Positions 1 to 9,719 of a stretch of DNA of 64,000 nucleotides are shown piece after piece. This stretch comes from Prorocentrum cordatum (lineage: Eukaryota; Sar; Dinophyceae; Prorocentrales; Prorocentraceae). The stretch is from assembly GCA_963575745.1 (NCBI GenBank), contig CAUYUJ010019903.1, positions 101,995-165,994 of the forward strand. The letters are read 5' to 3'. The notes beneath the pieces were generated by a model. It saw nothing but the letters and a program-made list of their open reading frames with translations, searched no databases and was not told the origin of the DNA. Both the position numbers and the translations under genes were made by a program. Every line of letters starts with the position of its first letter. Within the stretch, counting starts at the first letter, position 1.

Positions 1-1
1 C

Positions 2-274
2 CAGACCCAGATCGAACAGCTCGCCGTCCAGATTCAGCATGTGGAACAGCAGGCATCTTCGGCCCCCTCTACGGCATCTTCGTCGGCCCGTGCCACTCGG
101 ACACCACAGTCAGATCATGGTCGTGGGCAGCAAGCTGGCACGAACCCAGATATAGGGACGCCTGAAGACTTCGGAAAGTTGGGCCCCCAGAGGGGGCAAT
201 GTTCGAAAGTTATTTTTTCAATTGTTCCCAAATGTTCCAAGCCCCCAGACAGTAACTTTTTCCAACTTTATTAG
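2..274 (+). CDS. Partial ORF, coiled coil plus Ala/Ser linker (LINE ORF1-like?)
   Basis: A reading frame enters from the left window edge and is open to a stop at 272-274. Its first 15 or so residues (QTQIEQLAVQIQHVEQQ) have heptad-like spacing, followed by an Ala/Ser/Thr-rich linker and a polar stretch. Only about 2-178 looks protein-like; the rest runs into the low-complexity block that follows. A coiled coil plus Ser/Ala linker also begins ORF1 of the LINE at 26950, so a LINE ORF1 remnant is plausible, but there is no alignment to support it. There is no start codon inside the window; the 5' part lies outside. Confidence 0.35.
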   Translation, partial: QTQIEQLAVQIQHVEQQASSAPSTASSSARATRTPQSDHGRGQQAGTNPDIGTPEDFGKLGPQRGQCSKVIFSIVPKCSKPPDSNFFQLY

Positions 275-720
275 GGACCCCTTAAATTTTTCATGTTCGT
301 CCACCTCTCAGGCCTGCCCTGAACGCTACTTTTCGGCAATTTTTGGGAAATGGGGCGCCCCCCCCCCCCCCCCCAAAAGTTATTTTTTCGAGTTGGCTCC
401 TTGGGGGGGGGGGGGGGGGCAACTTTCGAAAGTTACTTGTTCAACAGTTTCCAACTTTCCAGGCCCCCGAAAAATAACTTGTTTCAACTTTCCGCCCCCC
501 CCTGAAAGTTACTTTTCGGCAACTTTCGAGCTCCGGGGAGCCCCCCCCCCGAGAAGTTAATTTGTTACTTGTTTCTTATGTTTGACAAATTCTCGGCCTC
601 GCCGAAAAGTAACTGTTTCAACTTCACCTGGGGCCGGGCCAACTTATTCTGGAGCCCGAACGTTACTTTTCTAAGTTGTTGTAACTTCCCGTGGCAGACG
701 AAAGTAACTTTCCAGGTGGC
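160..720. repeat. Degenerate GAAAGTTACTTTTC-type repeat block, copy 1
   Basis: Irregularly spaced repeats of AAAGTTAC/ATTTTTTC and AACTTTCC, interrupted by C and G homopolymers (about 358-374 and 403-419). The core is close to a palindrome (GAAAAGT-N-ACTTTTC). The same style returns at 2060-2510, on the other side of two tandem arrays. No coding frame is convincing here. Confidence 0.6.
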
Positions 721-1009
721 CCACAAGTCGGTGCACGAGGCGGGCGCCGGACATTTCGTGGACGTGCGGCCTGCAAGTGGGTGTCTACGTGGGAGCCGTG
801 TTGAATCCTTTGGCGACGTCGGGGGAAAGTCGCGAGCCCGTTTTGGAGCATGAACGGACGCATCCTGTCAGGGCATCCTCTGTTCAAAATCCCTCTCGCG
901 CCATCTTGGGAACCTTTCGGGGGCACTGCAGCGGCACGATTCGCAAGGATAATTAAGGAATCCGAATGGTCTAGCGAAGAGTGAACGCGCACAAGACGCG
1001 CACAAGCCG

Positions 1010-1420
1010 TCTTCGAGATCAGAGTTGCGAGGATGTCGCAGGCCAAAGTGGCCTCGGACACTGGAGTTCCGAGGATGTCTCAGGCGAAAGCGGCCGGACA
1101 ACCATCGGGCAAGGCATCTCCGAGGTCAAAGTTGCGAGGATGTCTCAAGCGAAAGTGGCCTGACCACCGCAGCTGAAGGCATCTCGGAAACAAGAGGTGC
1201 GAGGATGTCTCAAGCGAAAGTGGCCGGACCGCAACGGGGCAGGGCGTCCCTGAGGTCAGAGTTGCGAGGTTGTCTCAGGCGAAAGTGGCCCGACCACCTA
1301 CGCCCAGGGCATCTCGTAACCCAGGCGAAAGCGGCCAAGCCGCCATGGGGCAAGGCATTTCCGAGGTCAGAGTTGCGAGGATGTCCGCCCGGGGCCAAAA
1401 CAGCCCGCTGCAATCAAGGG
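1010..1420. repeat. Tandem repeat, about 66 bp, 5-6 degenerate units
   Basis: The phrase GTTGCGAGGATGTC followed by TCAAGCGAAAGTGGCC recurs at roughly 64-68 bp spacing, starting near 1024, 1065, 1132, 1197, 1260 and 1372. Units differ by substitutions and small indels, so frames are not kept. Short ORFs here are products of the repeat. Confidence 0.7.
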
Positions 1421-1545
1421 GTTCCTAAGTGCAGCGGGTCTGCATTCCCTCGCGGACCCTCCCGGGAGCCAAAAGTGCCCGCCGCATGTAAGGGGGTTTG
1501 AAGTGCGGCGGCTCTGCTATCCCTTGTGTGAGCCTCCCGGGAACC

Positions 1546-1932
1546 CTCTGAGCCCTGTGAGGCCTCTGAGCCCTACGAGCCCTATGAGCCCTACAATGCC
1601 TATGAGCCATATGAGCCCGATGAGGGCCGCCCTGGGCCAGAACAGCCCGCTGGCTGCACTTAGGGCGTGCCTGAGTGCAGCGGGTCTGCCCTCCCTCGCG
1701 CACCCTCCCGTGAGCCACAAGGGCCCCCTGCACTTAGGGGAGTTTCAAATGCGGCGGATCTGTTCTCCCTTGTGTGGGCCTCCCGGGAACCTTCTGAGCC
1801 CCTGTGAGGCCTTTGAGCCCTACGAGCCCTGTGAGCCTTGTGAGCTCTATGAGCCCTATGAGCCCTGTGAGCGCTATGAGCCACATGAGCTCTTCGAGCA
1901 CTAGGAGCCCTGTGAGCCCTACGAGCCCTAGA
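1546..1932. repeat. 9-bp repeats of the TGAGCCCTA type, two runs
   Basis: Runs of (TGAGCCCTA/CGAGCCCTA)n at about 1546-1625 and 1795-1932 would encode Glu-Pro-Tyr tripeptides in one frame. The two runs are separated by a duplicated segment (compare 1425-1545 with 1670-1795, both with CTCCCTCGCG/CACCCTCCCG and GTTTGAAGTGCGGCGG-like text). It is a composite tandem array, not a gene. Confidence 0.65.
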
Positions 1933-2059
1933 GATCTCACCGCCAGTCTCCCCCATCAGCGCGTGCACTGAACTGTTGTGCGGGGGGGGAAATCGTGCCG
2001 CCCCCCCCCCCGCACCCTCCACCCCCCGGAACCGGCGCAGGCCGGGTCGCGCGCCAGCG

Positions 2060-2510
2060 GATCAACTTTTCAATGTTCCCATTTTTTGCGAACTTTCTTG
2101 ACACCCCGAAAGTTATGTTTCTAACCTTTTCGCAACCTTTCGTAAATTTTCGGGATTCGGAGTAATCACTTTCCAATTTTCCAACTTTCCGACACCTTTC
2201 CAGCGTCCAGAAAAGTTACGTTTCAACCCTCTGTGACTTGCGGAGACCAGGGAAAATAATTTGTCCAATTGTTTCCAACTTTCCGGCAACTTTCCCGCAT
2301 GCGGAAAAGTTGTTTTCAATTGTTTGTCTTGCGGAGGCTGGTTGCGAGTTACTTTCCGGACGGCGAAAAGTCACTTTTCGGGAGCGTGAAGAAAAGTTGA
2401 TCCGGCATGGGCGTCGCAGATTGCTGGAGGGCCCCCTCAATGTTCCAGCTTTTTTGTAACTTGTTGGGGAAACTTCTACATTTTCGGGAAAGTCTTCAGG
2501 AGCCCCTAAT
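2060..2510. repeat. Degenerate GAAAGTTACTTTTC-type repeat block, copy 2
   Basis: Same vocabulary as 160-720: GAAAGTTATGTTTC, AAAAGTTACGTTTC, AAAAGTCACTTTTC and TTCCAACTTTCC. Several units are near palindromes. I see no gene. Confidence 0.55.
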
Positions 2511-2833
2511 TGCGAACCCGCTCGCCCACGTCATAAGAACCCTTCCTCGGTTTGTTTGTAAGTCAGATCGTTAGCAACACTTCCGCCACGCTGCCGCTGC
2601 TCACCGTCGCCTCCTTCGGGACGCAGAAGCCGCGTTCCATGCTGCGGCGCAGATCGTCTCCCGCACACTCGCCGCTGCCAAGCATTTCAGCGAGATAATC
2701 AACCCCGCTGCGCTGCAGCGGGTCGACCCGCGCAACGGCATCAGCCACCAGTTGCGGGGGCGCCAGGACTTGCCGATCGACGTTCGATCGCCAGAGGACC
2801 ATTAGCTTCATCTTCCAACCGATATTGGACCTG

Positions 2834-3064
2834 ATGCGTGCTCACCCTTCCTGGACGACGGACTGCAAGCTGGGCGTGAATGGTTTCAAAGATGAGATGA
2901 TGGCGGTCACGCTTTCGGATGTCTTCATCATCGTGAAGCTCGCGAGGAGGAACGCGTCGACCGCAGAGTTCCACGCTGCGCAGGAGGAGCTCAACCCGCG
3001 GGGGTCAGCGCCGAGCAGGCCCAGCAGACCTTCAACGTGGATCATCAAGGAGGTCGCGCGGTAG
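2834..3064 (+). CDS. Unassigned short ORF (76 aa)
   Basis: An ATG-initiated frame with balanced composition, running from MRAHPSW through a hydrophobic stretch (SDVFIIVKLARR) to a stop at 3062-3064. I do not recognise it. It sits between a coiled-coil ORF fragment and a decayed LINE endonuclease on the same strand, so it could be the C-terminal part of a LINE ORF1, but nothing in the sequence proves this. It could equally be a chance frame in GC-rich DNA. Confidence 0.2.
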   Translation: MRAHPSWTTDCKLGVNGFKDEMMAVTLSDVFIIVKLARRNASTAEFHAAQEELNPRGSAPSRPSRPSTWIIKEVAR

Positions 3065-3199
3065 ATTATATGTAGAGGTCCCCGCAGAGGCATTCTCGCG
3101 AGCACGTTGCCGTCGCCTGTGTGTCAACTCCGCTGCAGGAGAACGCGCATCCTTTGAACGATGCGAATCGCTATGGCAGGAGTTGGCCGTCCGCTTGTA

Positions 3200-3497
3200 A
3201 TCTCTCGCGGGGGATTGCAACAAAAAAACGAAGGATTGCAAAACAAGAAAGAATAAAGAATCAAAAAAATGACTGCAACAAACGGGTGGCAAAAAAAAAC
3301 AGGGTTTTGTTTTGCAACCCCTCGTTGCAATCCTGTTTTTTTTTGTTTTGCAATCCTTCGGGGGGGGGGGGGGGGGGCCCAGCTCATCGCGAGAGCGATG
3401 TCAGTAGCCCGCGAGCGCAGGCTCGCGAGGGCCCCGCCTGCGATTGCACGTCTGAGATGTCTCGCTCTCGCGCTCGCTCTCGGCTGCTTGTTCGAAG

Positions 3498-3532
<35 letters not shown>

Positions 3533-3630
3533 AGAAAAAAAAACGAAGGATTGCAAAACAACGAAGGGTTTTTTTGCAATCCGAAGGGTTTGTTTGCAAT
3601 CCTTGGTTTTTTGTGCAATCCTTCGCTCCG
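3200..3630. repeat. Inverted and direct repeats of CGAAGGATTGCAAAACA
   Basis: CGAAGGATTGCAAAAC occurs forward near 3229 and 3543 and inverted (GTTTTGCAATCCTTCG) near 3343; shorter versions GCAATCC are at 3327, 3576, 3595 and 3616. The forward and inverted copies at about 3210-3265 and 3305-3360 could form a long imperfect hairpin. A G17 run (3360-3377) and an A-rich run (3501-3545) lie in the block. Confidence 0.65.
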
Positions 3631-3663
3631 TCTCCTGCTTCTCTGAATAATTCGCACCGTCTT

Positions 3664-5170
3664 CGCTTTCTTGACTGCGCTCTTGTAGTCTGCAGCTGGA
3701 ACGTCAAGACTGCGCTGGGGCCCACCCGCTCAAGCCATACCAGCCCCCGACGTGAAATGCGCCAGATTCGGTCTTTGCTTCGGAAGTTCCAGACCCTCGG
3801 GATTCAGGAGCCTCGCGGGGGAGAGGGTGGCGTCGTGCATCTTCATTGCGATTTCCGGACCTCTGCGGCAGCGTCTGCAAGTCGCCATCGGCAGGCGGCA
3901 ATCTCTTCTTGATCTTTTGCACTTGGTCGCTTCGACCCAATCCGGCCGCCCCCGCGAAGGGCAGCGCCCATTCCCTCGACCTCCGCGTCGATCCAGGGCG
4001 GGGCCCCAACGAGCTCAATGGCGCGCGTGCCAAGATTAACCGCGCCTGGGAACCCGGGTCAGTTCACCGCGTTTTCGCTCGGCGACATCGACGTTCTGGC
4101 TGCGCGACAGCGGGGTTGGAAGGTCCATCAACGCGTCGCCCCGCGTCGCTCTGCATCTCCCCCTTCGGGCCCCGCCGAGACTCTGCAGGGGGGGGCGCCC
4201 GCAGTCCCCGAAGGGGTAAAACGCGGTCGCGCGGGCGCTTGGACCGCCCGCGCCGTTCTCTGGCCGCGCAGGCGATCCTTGACCCGAGTCCGCGCTCGGG
4301 GGTTGTCCGGCCTGCCCCTGGCCTTCCAGAGCCGCCCCATCGCGCGCCCGCGTTCCTGAGGTCGGAGCCCTGGCGGCCGCGAGGGCCCATCCTCGCTCCA
4401 GCGCGGGCCGCGCGTCGTCGGGCATTCCAGGTTGTCGTTCGGGGCCTTTTAGCGCCTGCGGAGTCGGGCCGGAACTTAGACGACCAGCTACAGGGCATAG
4501 AAGGTGTCTCCCACTACGCTGCCGGGCGCGCCAAGACGCACGTTGCCAATCAGGGGGTCGAGTCACTTGAAAGACGCGTGTCTCGCCACCTAAAACTCGC
4601 GCCGAGAATGCTATCCGGGCGCGCTCTGCTTTGGGGGAGTTTTTCGACCTGGACCTGAACGCTTGGCGCGACCGCGGCGCCTTCGACTTGCATCGGGGAA
4701 GTTCGACGGAGGCGCGTTCGAAGCGGGAGGCCGAAACGAGGCCGCAGGAAAGACCGAGGCGGACATCGCCGACATCATGTGTTCCGCAGTTCCCAGCGCG
4801 CGCGGGGCGCGCCTCTTGCGCGGCGGTCGAGCGGCCGCAAGATCTGCCTCCAGCAGGTCACCAATGTGGACGGCCAGCATTATTCCGATGGTCGCGCATG
4901 CGCGGAGATCATAGGTAAGCATGTTCTCGCGGTTGATGCTACTGACGAGAGCATTGCTGGCACGCGTGCCGAGATTGAGCCGAGATTGAGTCGATCACCC
5001 TTCGTGAGCACAACTATCTAGCTGAAGATCTCCCGCTCTATCCCTGGGTCGCCCCTGAAGCCAGAGTCTAGGACATCTTGTTTTTTATAATAATAAAAAA
5101 GGACACTGCTCCAGGGCCGGATGGAAAACCGCGTGCTGCGTGGAGAGCAGTTGGTGATATTGGTCAACAT
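3664..5170 (+). pseudogene. Decayed LINE ORF2 (endonuclease and RT N-terminus)
   Basis: Pieces of a non-LTR retrotransposon in several frames. Around 3684-3840 the frame gives VVCSWNVKTAL and LLRKFQTLGIQEPRGGEG, matching the start and LQE motif of an APE-type endonuclease. Around 4840-4980 it gives ICLQQVTNVDGQHYSDGRAC, the linker usually found upstream of the RT domain. At 5096-5150 it gives KKDTAPGPDGKPRAAWRAVG, a clear copy of the RT entry motif (K..APGPDG.P..AW). The body is GC-rich, frameshifted and ends in (TA)n, so the catalytic RT core is missing. Minus-strand ORFs here (4036-4566) are shadows. Family assignment from motifs; decay from the frame breaks. Confidence 0.6.
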
Positions 5171-5172
5171 GT

Positions 5173-5244
5173 ATTATATATATAGAGAGAGAGCAGTTGG
5201 TGAGATTGGTCAACCTGTTCTTATATATATATATATATATATAT
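5173..5244. repeat. (TA)n with a 33-bp duplication, left flank of the YR element
   Basis: GAGAGCAGTTGGTGA.ATTGGTCAAC occurs twice (about 5141-5168 and 5187-5214), each followed by a TA run. The second run (5222-5244) abuts the first base of repeat A1, so the element appears to be inserted in a TA dinucleotide tract. Confidence 0.75.
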
Positions 5245-5352
5245 GTCGGTGCGTGCACGGGAAGGTTGTGAGCGGAATGACTTGATGAAACAGGTCAAAA
5301 ACGAACCTATTGAAATGGGGGACCCCTGGACTCCATAGCCTTTCTTCGGTTC
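5245..5352 (+). repeat. Split direct repeat A1
   Basis: 108 bp starting GTCGGTGCGTGCACGGG and ending TTTCTTCGGTTC. It matches 12000-12107 with a single G/A difference near its start. It begins directly after a TA tract, and the first ORF starts 3 bp after its end. Confidence 0.92.
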
Positions 5353-5355
5353 GAG

Positions 5356-5838
5356 ATGGCCCAGGTCCCAGCGGGACACTGGGCTGTCCTCGCGCTGGGG
5401 CTTCTCCACATCTCCTCGCTCCTCTCACCCGCGGGGCCGCGCCCATCGGCTGGGCTGCCGCCCTGCGCACTGGAGGCCGTGTGCCCGCCCGTGTGGCTGC
5501 CGCCCGAGGACGGCGGGGACGCCTGCCCTCCCTGTCCCGAGGCGCCGCCTTGCGAGGCGGCCCCCGCCGTCTGCCCGGCCCCCGAGCTGGTGCAGGCCCT
5601 GGCCGAGCCTGAGACAGACCCGCTCGGCGCCCTCTTGGCGGCGGTCCCTGGCGCGCTGGCGGCGCTGCTGCTGGAGGCGTATGCTGCTGCCGGAGGCGTG
5701 CCGCATCGTGCGAGGCTGCTGTCGCCGAAGGCCCCAGGCTGCGGAGACGGTGATCGGAGGGCGCGATGGCGTTGCTCCCGCGAGACGAGGGGCTGGAGTG
5801 GTGGAGGCTGCTGTCGCCGGGACAGCGGCTCGTCGTAA
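5356..5838 (+). CDS. ORF1a of the YR element: hydrophobic, Pro/Cys-rich N-terminus
   Basis: 160 aa from the first ATG after repeat A1. Residues about 6-25 (GHWAVLALGLLHISSLLSP) are hydrophobic and signal-peptide-like. They are followed by a Cys/Pro-rich stretch with CPP, CPPCPE and CPAPE motifs, then a second hydrophobic segment (GALLAAVPGALAALLLEAY, about residues 94-112). The frame degrades after about residue 115, and its 3' end overlaps the next ORF in another frame, so ORF1a and ORF1b were probably one protein separated by a frameshift near 5700-5765. Its position fits a gag/ORF1 N-terminus. A membrane-directed leader is unusual for a retroelement protein; I infer it only from hydropathy by eye. 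Confidence 0.6.
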   Translation: MAQVPAGHWAVLALGLLHISSLLSPAGPRPSAGLPPCALEAVCPPVWLPPEDGGDACPPCPEAPPCEAAPAVCPAPELVQALAEPETDPLGALLAAVPGALAALLLEAYAAAGGVPHRARLLSPKAPGCGDGDRRARWRCSRETRGWSGGGCCRRDSGSS

Positions 5839-7226
5839 GATATAGTGACGATCAGGTGGATCACGAGCGCGCGCTCCTTTACCCGAGCTTGCCGCCGGGC
5901 ACCTGGGCCGCGCTGACACCTGACGGCGACGAGTACGAGGGGGACTACACGGGCGCGAGCCCGGAGACTGGGCCCGAGGGCGCAGCCCTGATGCAAGCAG
6001 GCGGAGGCGCGCCCGAGGGCTGGCCGCGGCCAATCTACCGCTTCCGGGCGCCCCTCTCGGTGGGGGAGCTCAAGGCGGCGATCATGCGGGATCGCGCGCT
6101 GGTGGAGGAGCGTCTGCCGGGGATCGCGCCTGGGCCGCCTGCTGAGGTGGCGTGCCCGGACGCCAGGCTGGTGGAGTGGGCGGACTTCTTCGGCGAGGTG
6201 AGGCGGCCCGCGCTGCGACGGCAGCGAGGGGAGCAGCCCGCGGCCCCGCTGGAGGACGACCGCGTCTGGGTGGTGGCCGAGCCCACGGAGAGCGCGGCGG
6301 CGGGCACCGCCGTGGATCGCTCCGATGATCGCTTCGTGCCGGCGACCGCGCTGGTGGGCCTCTTCGTGTTCCCTGAGGGCCCCCGCCGCGTGGAGGCCCT
6401 GCTAGCGGGGGACCTCCTGGGCTATGCGGCGAGGCGGCGGCGCGAGATGGGCCTCAGCGACTTCCCCGCCGCCGAGCCCGACCGAGAGGGAGCCGCCCCC
6501 GCCGGGATGGCAGACCTCCGCGAGCGCCTGGGCCGCCCTGCGGGCGCCGGAGGTGCTGGCAAGCCAGACGAGGTCGGCGGCACGGCGACCCCTCCGCCCG
6601 ATCTCCGCATCTTGGAGGTGGACTACGACGCGCAGGGGGAGAGGTACAAGCCCTTCAGGACCGCCTGCCGGGAGAGTTCGCAAGAGACCTTCCCCGACCA
6701 GCCCATCGAGGGGCCAGCCTCGGCCTTGACGGTATGCAAGAACATGGAGCGTACGAACGGCGACCCCAGATCCTGGCTGAGGGGCTTCTTGAGGTCCAAA
6801 GGCATCGGCGACAACGACAGAGTGGCGCACGAGATGCGCGTCCTCTGCGACATCCTCTTCTGGGCCGCGGTCTACGACCAGGTGAATCTAGGCGGCCTGA
6901 TGTGCCTGGAGACGGCGGCGAGGAGGATCGCAGGGCTGGCGCCGGTGTACTCCGACCCGGCCAAGCCTGTGCGGGGCCGCGCCCGCCTGTACACCGGCGC
7001 CGCGTCCTCGGACGACATCGCGGGTCAGGCCCTGCTGCATTTCGCTACCAGGAAGATCAAGGAGCAGCAGGAGGCCCAGGCGGTGCTCTCGCACGGCAAG
7101 GGCCCGCAGCGCGCCGAGGGCGACGGCACCAACGACGAGGGCGGCAAGGGTCGGCTAGGGCGCCCGCCACCGAAGAACCAGAAGGGAGGCTCGGGGGGGG
7201 CTGACGCCCCCCCCAAGGGGCAATGA
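5766..7226 (+). CDS. ORF1b of the YR element: gag-like protein (486 aa)
   Basis: A long ATG-initiated frame with non-repetitive protein-like composition. It holds an acidic/aromatic N-terminal part (WAALTPDGDEYEGDY near residue 45), a central helical region (residues about 290-420, including ALTVCKNMERTNGDPRSWL and VLCDILFWAAVYDQVNLGG), and a basic, Gly/Pro/Lys-rich tail (about 430-486) suited to nucleic-acid binding. There is no CCHC zinc knuckle. The position between A1 and the RT ORF and the basic tail point to a capsid/gag role; this is inference, as I recognise no named domain. Its stop overlaps the next start in the arrangement ATGA at 7223-7226, which would allow termination-reinitiation. 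Minus-strand ORFs across it are shadows. Confidence 0.65.
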   Translation: MALLPRDEGLEWWRLLSPGQRLVVRYSDDQVDHERALLYPSLPPGTWAALTPDGDEYEGDYTGASPETGPEGAALMQAGGGAPEGWPRPIYRFRAPLSVGELKAAIMRDRALVEERLPGIAPGPPAEVACPDARLVEWADFFGEVRRPALRRQRGEQPAAPLEDDRVWVVAEPTESAAAGTAVDRSDDRFVPATALVGLFVFPEGPRRVEALLAGDLLGYAARRRREMGLSDFPAAEPDREGAAPAGMADLRERLGRPAGAGGAGKPDEVGGTATPPPDLRILEVDYDAQGERYKPFRTACRESSQETFPDQPIEGPASALTVCKNMERTNGDPRSWLRGFLRSKGIGDNDRVAHEMRVLCDILFWAAVYDQVNLGGLMCLETAARRIAGLAPVYSDPAKPVRGRARLYTGAASSDDIAGQALLHFATRKIKEQQEAQAVLSHGKGPQRAEGDGTNDEGGKGRLGRPPPKNQKGGSGGADAPPKGQ

Positions 7227-9483
7227 TGGCCCCCACGGCCGTGGGGAACCCCGTCCCCGGCCGAGATTCAGGGGTGGCGCGGGGTCGGCTTGCCGCCTCG
7301 CGCTGTGCCAGGGAGCTCTTCCCGCTGCCTCGCTGGCGCCTGCCCGAGCTGCCCGTGGCCGGCTCCATTCGGAGTATGGCCCTGCGGCGGCGCGAGAGGC
7401 TGGTGTTCAAGATGGGTAACGAGGCGGTGGATGCTTTGAACTGGCTTGCTGGGTTTCGGAACGGACCGACCTACTTCGATCCCGACCCGATGCAGCTTGA
7501 AGTTTTGGAGCGGATCTGCGAGTTAGCCTCACGGCGGTACCCAGGTCCTGACGCTCTCAGCGAACGCGCGGCCGTCCGACGGCTGCTGCGATGGCACACA
7601 CCGTGCGATGGGACGGGGTGCCTCACCCGTGTCGCGCCTTTCAGAAAGGGCCTTGTCTCGTTACCCGAGACAGTGGAGGGCTGCCCGCCGTTTGAGGACG
7701 TGGCTACAGACAGTTCATCAGTGACCTGCGCCGACGCGGCTTGGTGGGCTGGACCATGCGCCCGCGACGCCAGGTCGGCCTCTTCTTTGTCGAGAAGGAC
7801 GGAGGTCAGCGGCTCAGGCTCATCCTCGACGCCAGGCCCGCGAACCTTCTATTCGAGCCGCCGCCGGGCGTCAGCCTCTTGAGTGCGGAGGGCCTCAGCC
7901 GAGTCGAGATCGCCCTGCCGGATGGCCTGGACCCCTGGAGCGAGGAGGCGGAGCGGCTCCTTGGCAGCTACTCCTTGCACGTGGGCCTGGCCGACGTGAA
8001 GGACTGCTTCCACAGGTTGCGACTTCCTGGGTGGCTCTCCGAGTATTTCTGCCTTCCCGTCGTGCCAGCGTACCTGCGTGGCGCGGAGGGCCAGATCTGG
8101 GAGGGCAGGACACTGGAGAGGCACGATCTGGTAAGTCCGTGCTGGGCCGTCTTCCCCATGGGCTTCACGTGGAGCTTGTGGGCTGCCCAGCGGATCAACG
8201 AGTACCAGGCGAGCTCTATCTGCCCGCAGCTGCGCGAGAGCCCCCTGACCGACCGCGGCAGGCCCCCCGTCTTCGGTCCCAGCGTCCCCAGAGGCCACGT
8301 CTCGCACTATGTGTACGTCGACAACCTGAGTGTGGCCTCCACCGACGAGCCCATCGTCACCGACGCGATCGCGCAGCTGGTTGAGGGCTTCGACCAGCGC
8401 GGCCTCCTCCTTCACGGCAACTCCGTGGGCGCCGAGGTCGAGACGCTGGGCACCGAGGTCTCGGGGGCCCTCTGGAAGACGAGGGTGACGCAGAAGAGGT
8501 TCTGGCTCATTCGGCAGGCCCTGAACGGCCTCCTGCGACGCCGCCGCCTCACGGGCTGGGCGGTCGAGGTCTTGGTGGGCCACTGCGCGTTTGCGGGATT
8601 GCTGAGCAGAGGTACGTTGAGCGTATTTCATACAGTCTACGCTTTCATGCGGAAGTCTTATGCCGAGCCGCGGGCGCTATGGCCCGAAGCCCGCCAGGAG
8701 CTCGAGGCGTTCCGAGGCCTCCTCATCTTCCTGGAGAGTGACTGGACGCTGCAGTGGAACGACCTCGTGGTGGCGACCGACAGCAGCCTGGATGCAGGAG
8801 CGGTCTCGACCACCCATTGGCCCCGATCGCTGGTGGCCGAGGCGGGCCGCGTGCAGGAACGCGCCCGCTTCCGGGAGCCCGCGGCGGTCGAGGCCGACGG
8901 GGCTGACGGGGGCGCTCCTGCTGCCCGCCGCGGTGCGCGGGAGGCGGCGCTGGAGGCGGCTGGCTTCTGGCGCGACGCCGATGGAGAGTGGCGGCTGGCC
9001 GAGGGCGTGAACGACGACGACGACGAGCTGGCCGCCGCGCGGGAGGCAGACCCGTCCTTCCCCGAGGTGCCCGCCGCGGGCTTGGCGAGCAGCCGCTGGC
9101 GCACCAAGCAGGTGCAGCGCTGGCGGTTCGAGGAGGGCATCCTTATCAAGGAGGCCCGAGCGCTGGTGATGGGCGTCCGTCGTATCGCCCAGTCTGTGCT
9201 CGGTGCCGCCTGCCGTCAACTGATCTTGTCGGATAACATGTCAGTTGTACTATCTTTTAGCAGGAGCCGTGCAAAAGATGTTGCTCTCCTCGTCCAGGTC
9301 CGTAGGTTTCAAGCCTATTGTCTCGCAAGAAATCTGAAGGTGTCTGTAAGGTGGGTTCCGTCTGAGTTGAATCCCGCCGATTATGGGTCTCGTGTTTTTG
9401 ATCAGAAAGGGGCTAAGGAGCCTCTTGGTGCGATTCTTCCCGACACACTTTTTTCAGATGTCCAGGTTCAAAGGTCCCCCTGA
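7223..9483 (+). CDS. Reverse transcriptase-RNase H of the YR element (one frameshift)
   Basis: The first part is read from ATG 7223 to about 7700 (to the text PETVEGCPPFEDVA), then the frame moves to that of 7741-9483 (RQFISDLRRRGLVGW onward), so one shift near 7695-7710 is needed. RT motifs in the second frame: LADVKDCFHRL (motif A), FPMGFTWSLW (motif B) and YVDN at residues 192-195 of the 7741 frame (motif C, with Asn where the second catalytic Asp is usual). RNase H follows: ATDSS, EARALV, LSDNMS and NPADYGSR carry the four acidic positions. Families of this kind make cDNA and remove the RNA template. The intervening Ala/Glu-rich stretch (about residues 370-450) is a linker. Ends with TGA at 9481-9483. 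Confidence 0.82.
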
Positions 9484-9719
9484 GGTTCGCGCTCCCTTCC
9501 GTTATCCCTTGCCTGAGAATTCTGTGCAGCGCCCCTTGCAGTGTGACCCTCAGAGAGCTCAGTTCGTTCTGCCCCTGTCGCCCAAGGAGTCCGACTGGTC
9601 TCCTGGTGCCCATGTTTGCTCCGAGCCCGTGTACTCAAAGTGCGGTATGACGTCCTCGTATCCCGTTTCGGCTCAAACCTGTTTGCAGGCCCACTCCTTC
9701 GGCGGGCCCTCGTCTTCGC

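Noticed and set aside
4036-4566. 176-aa minus-strand Arg/Pro-rich ORF
   Set aside because: Overlaps the decayed LINE on the opposite strand and has typical GC-rich shadow composition.
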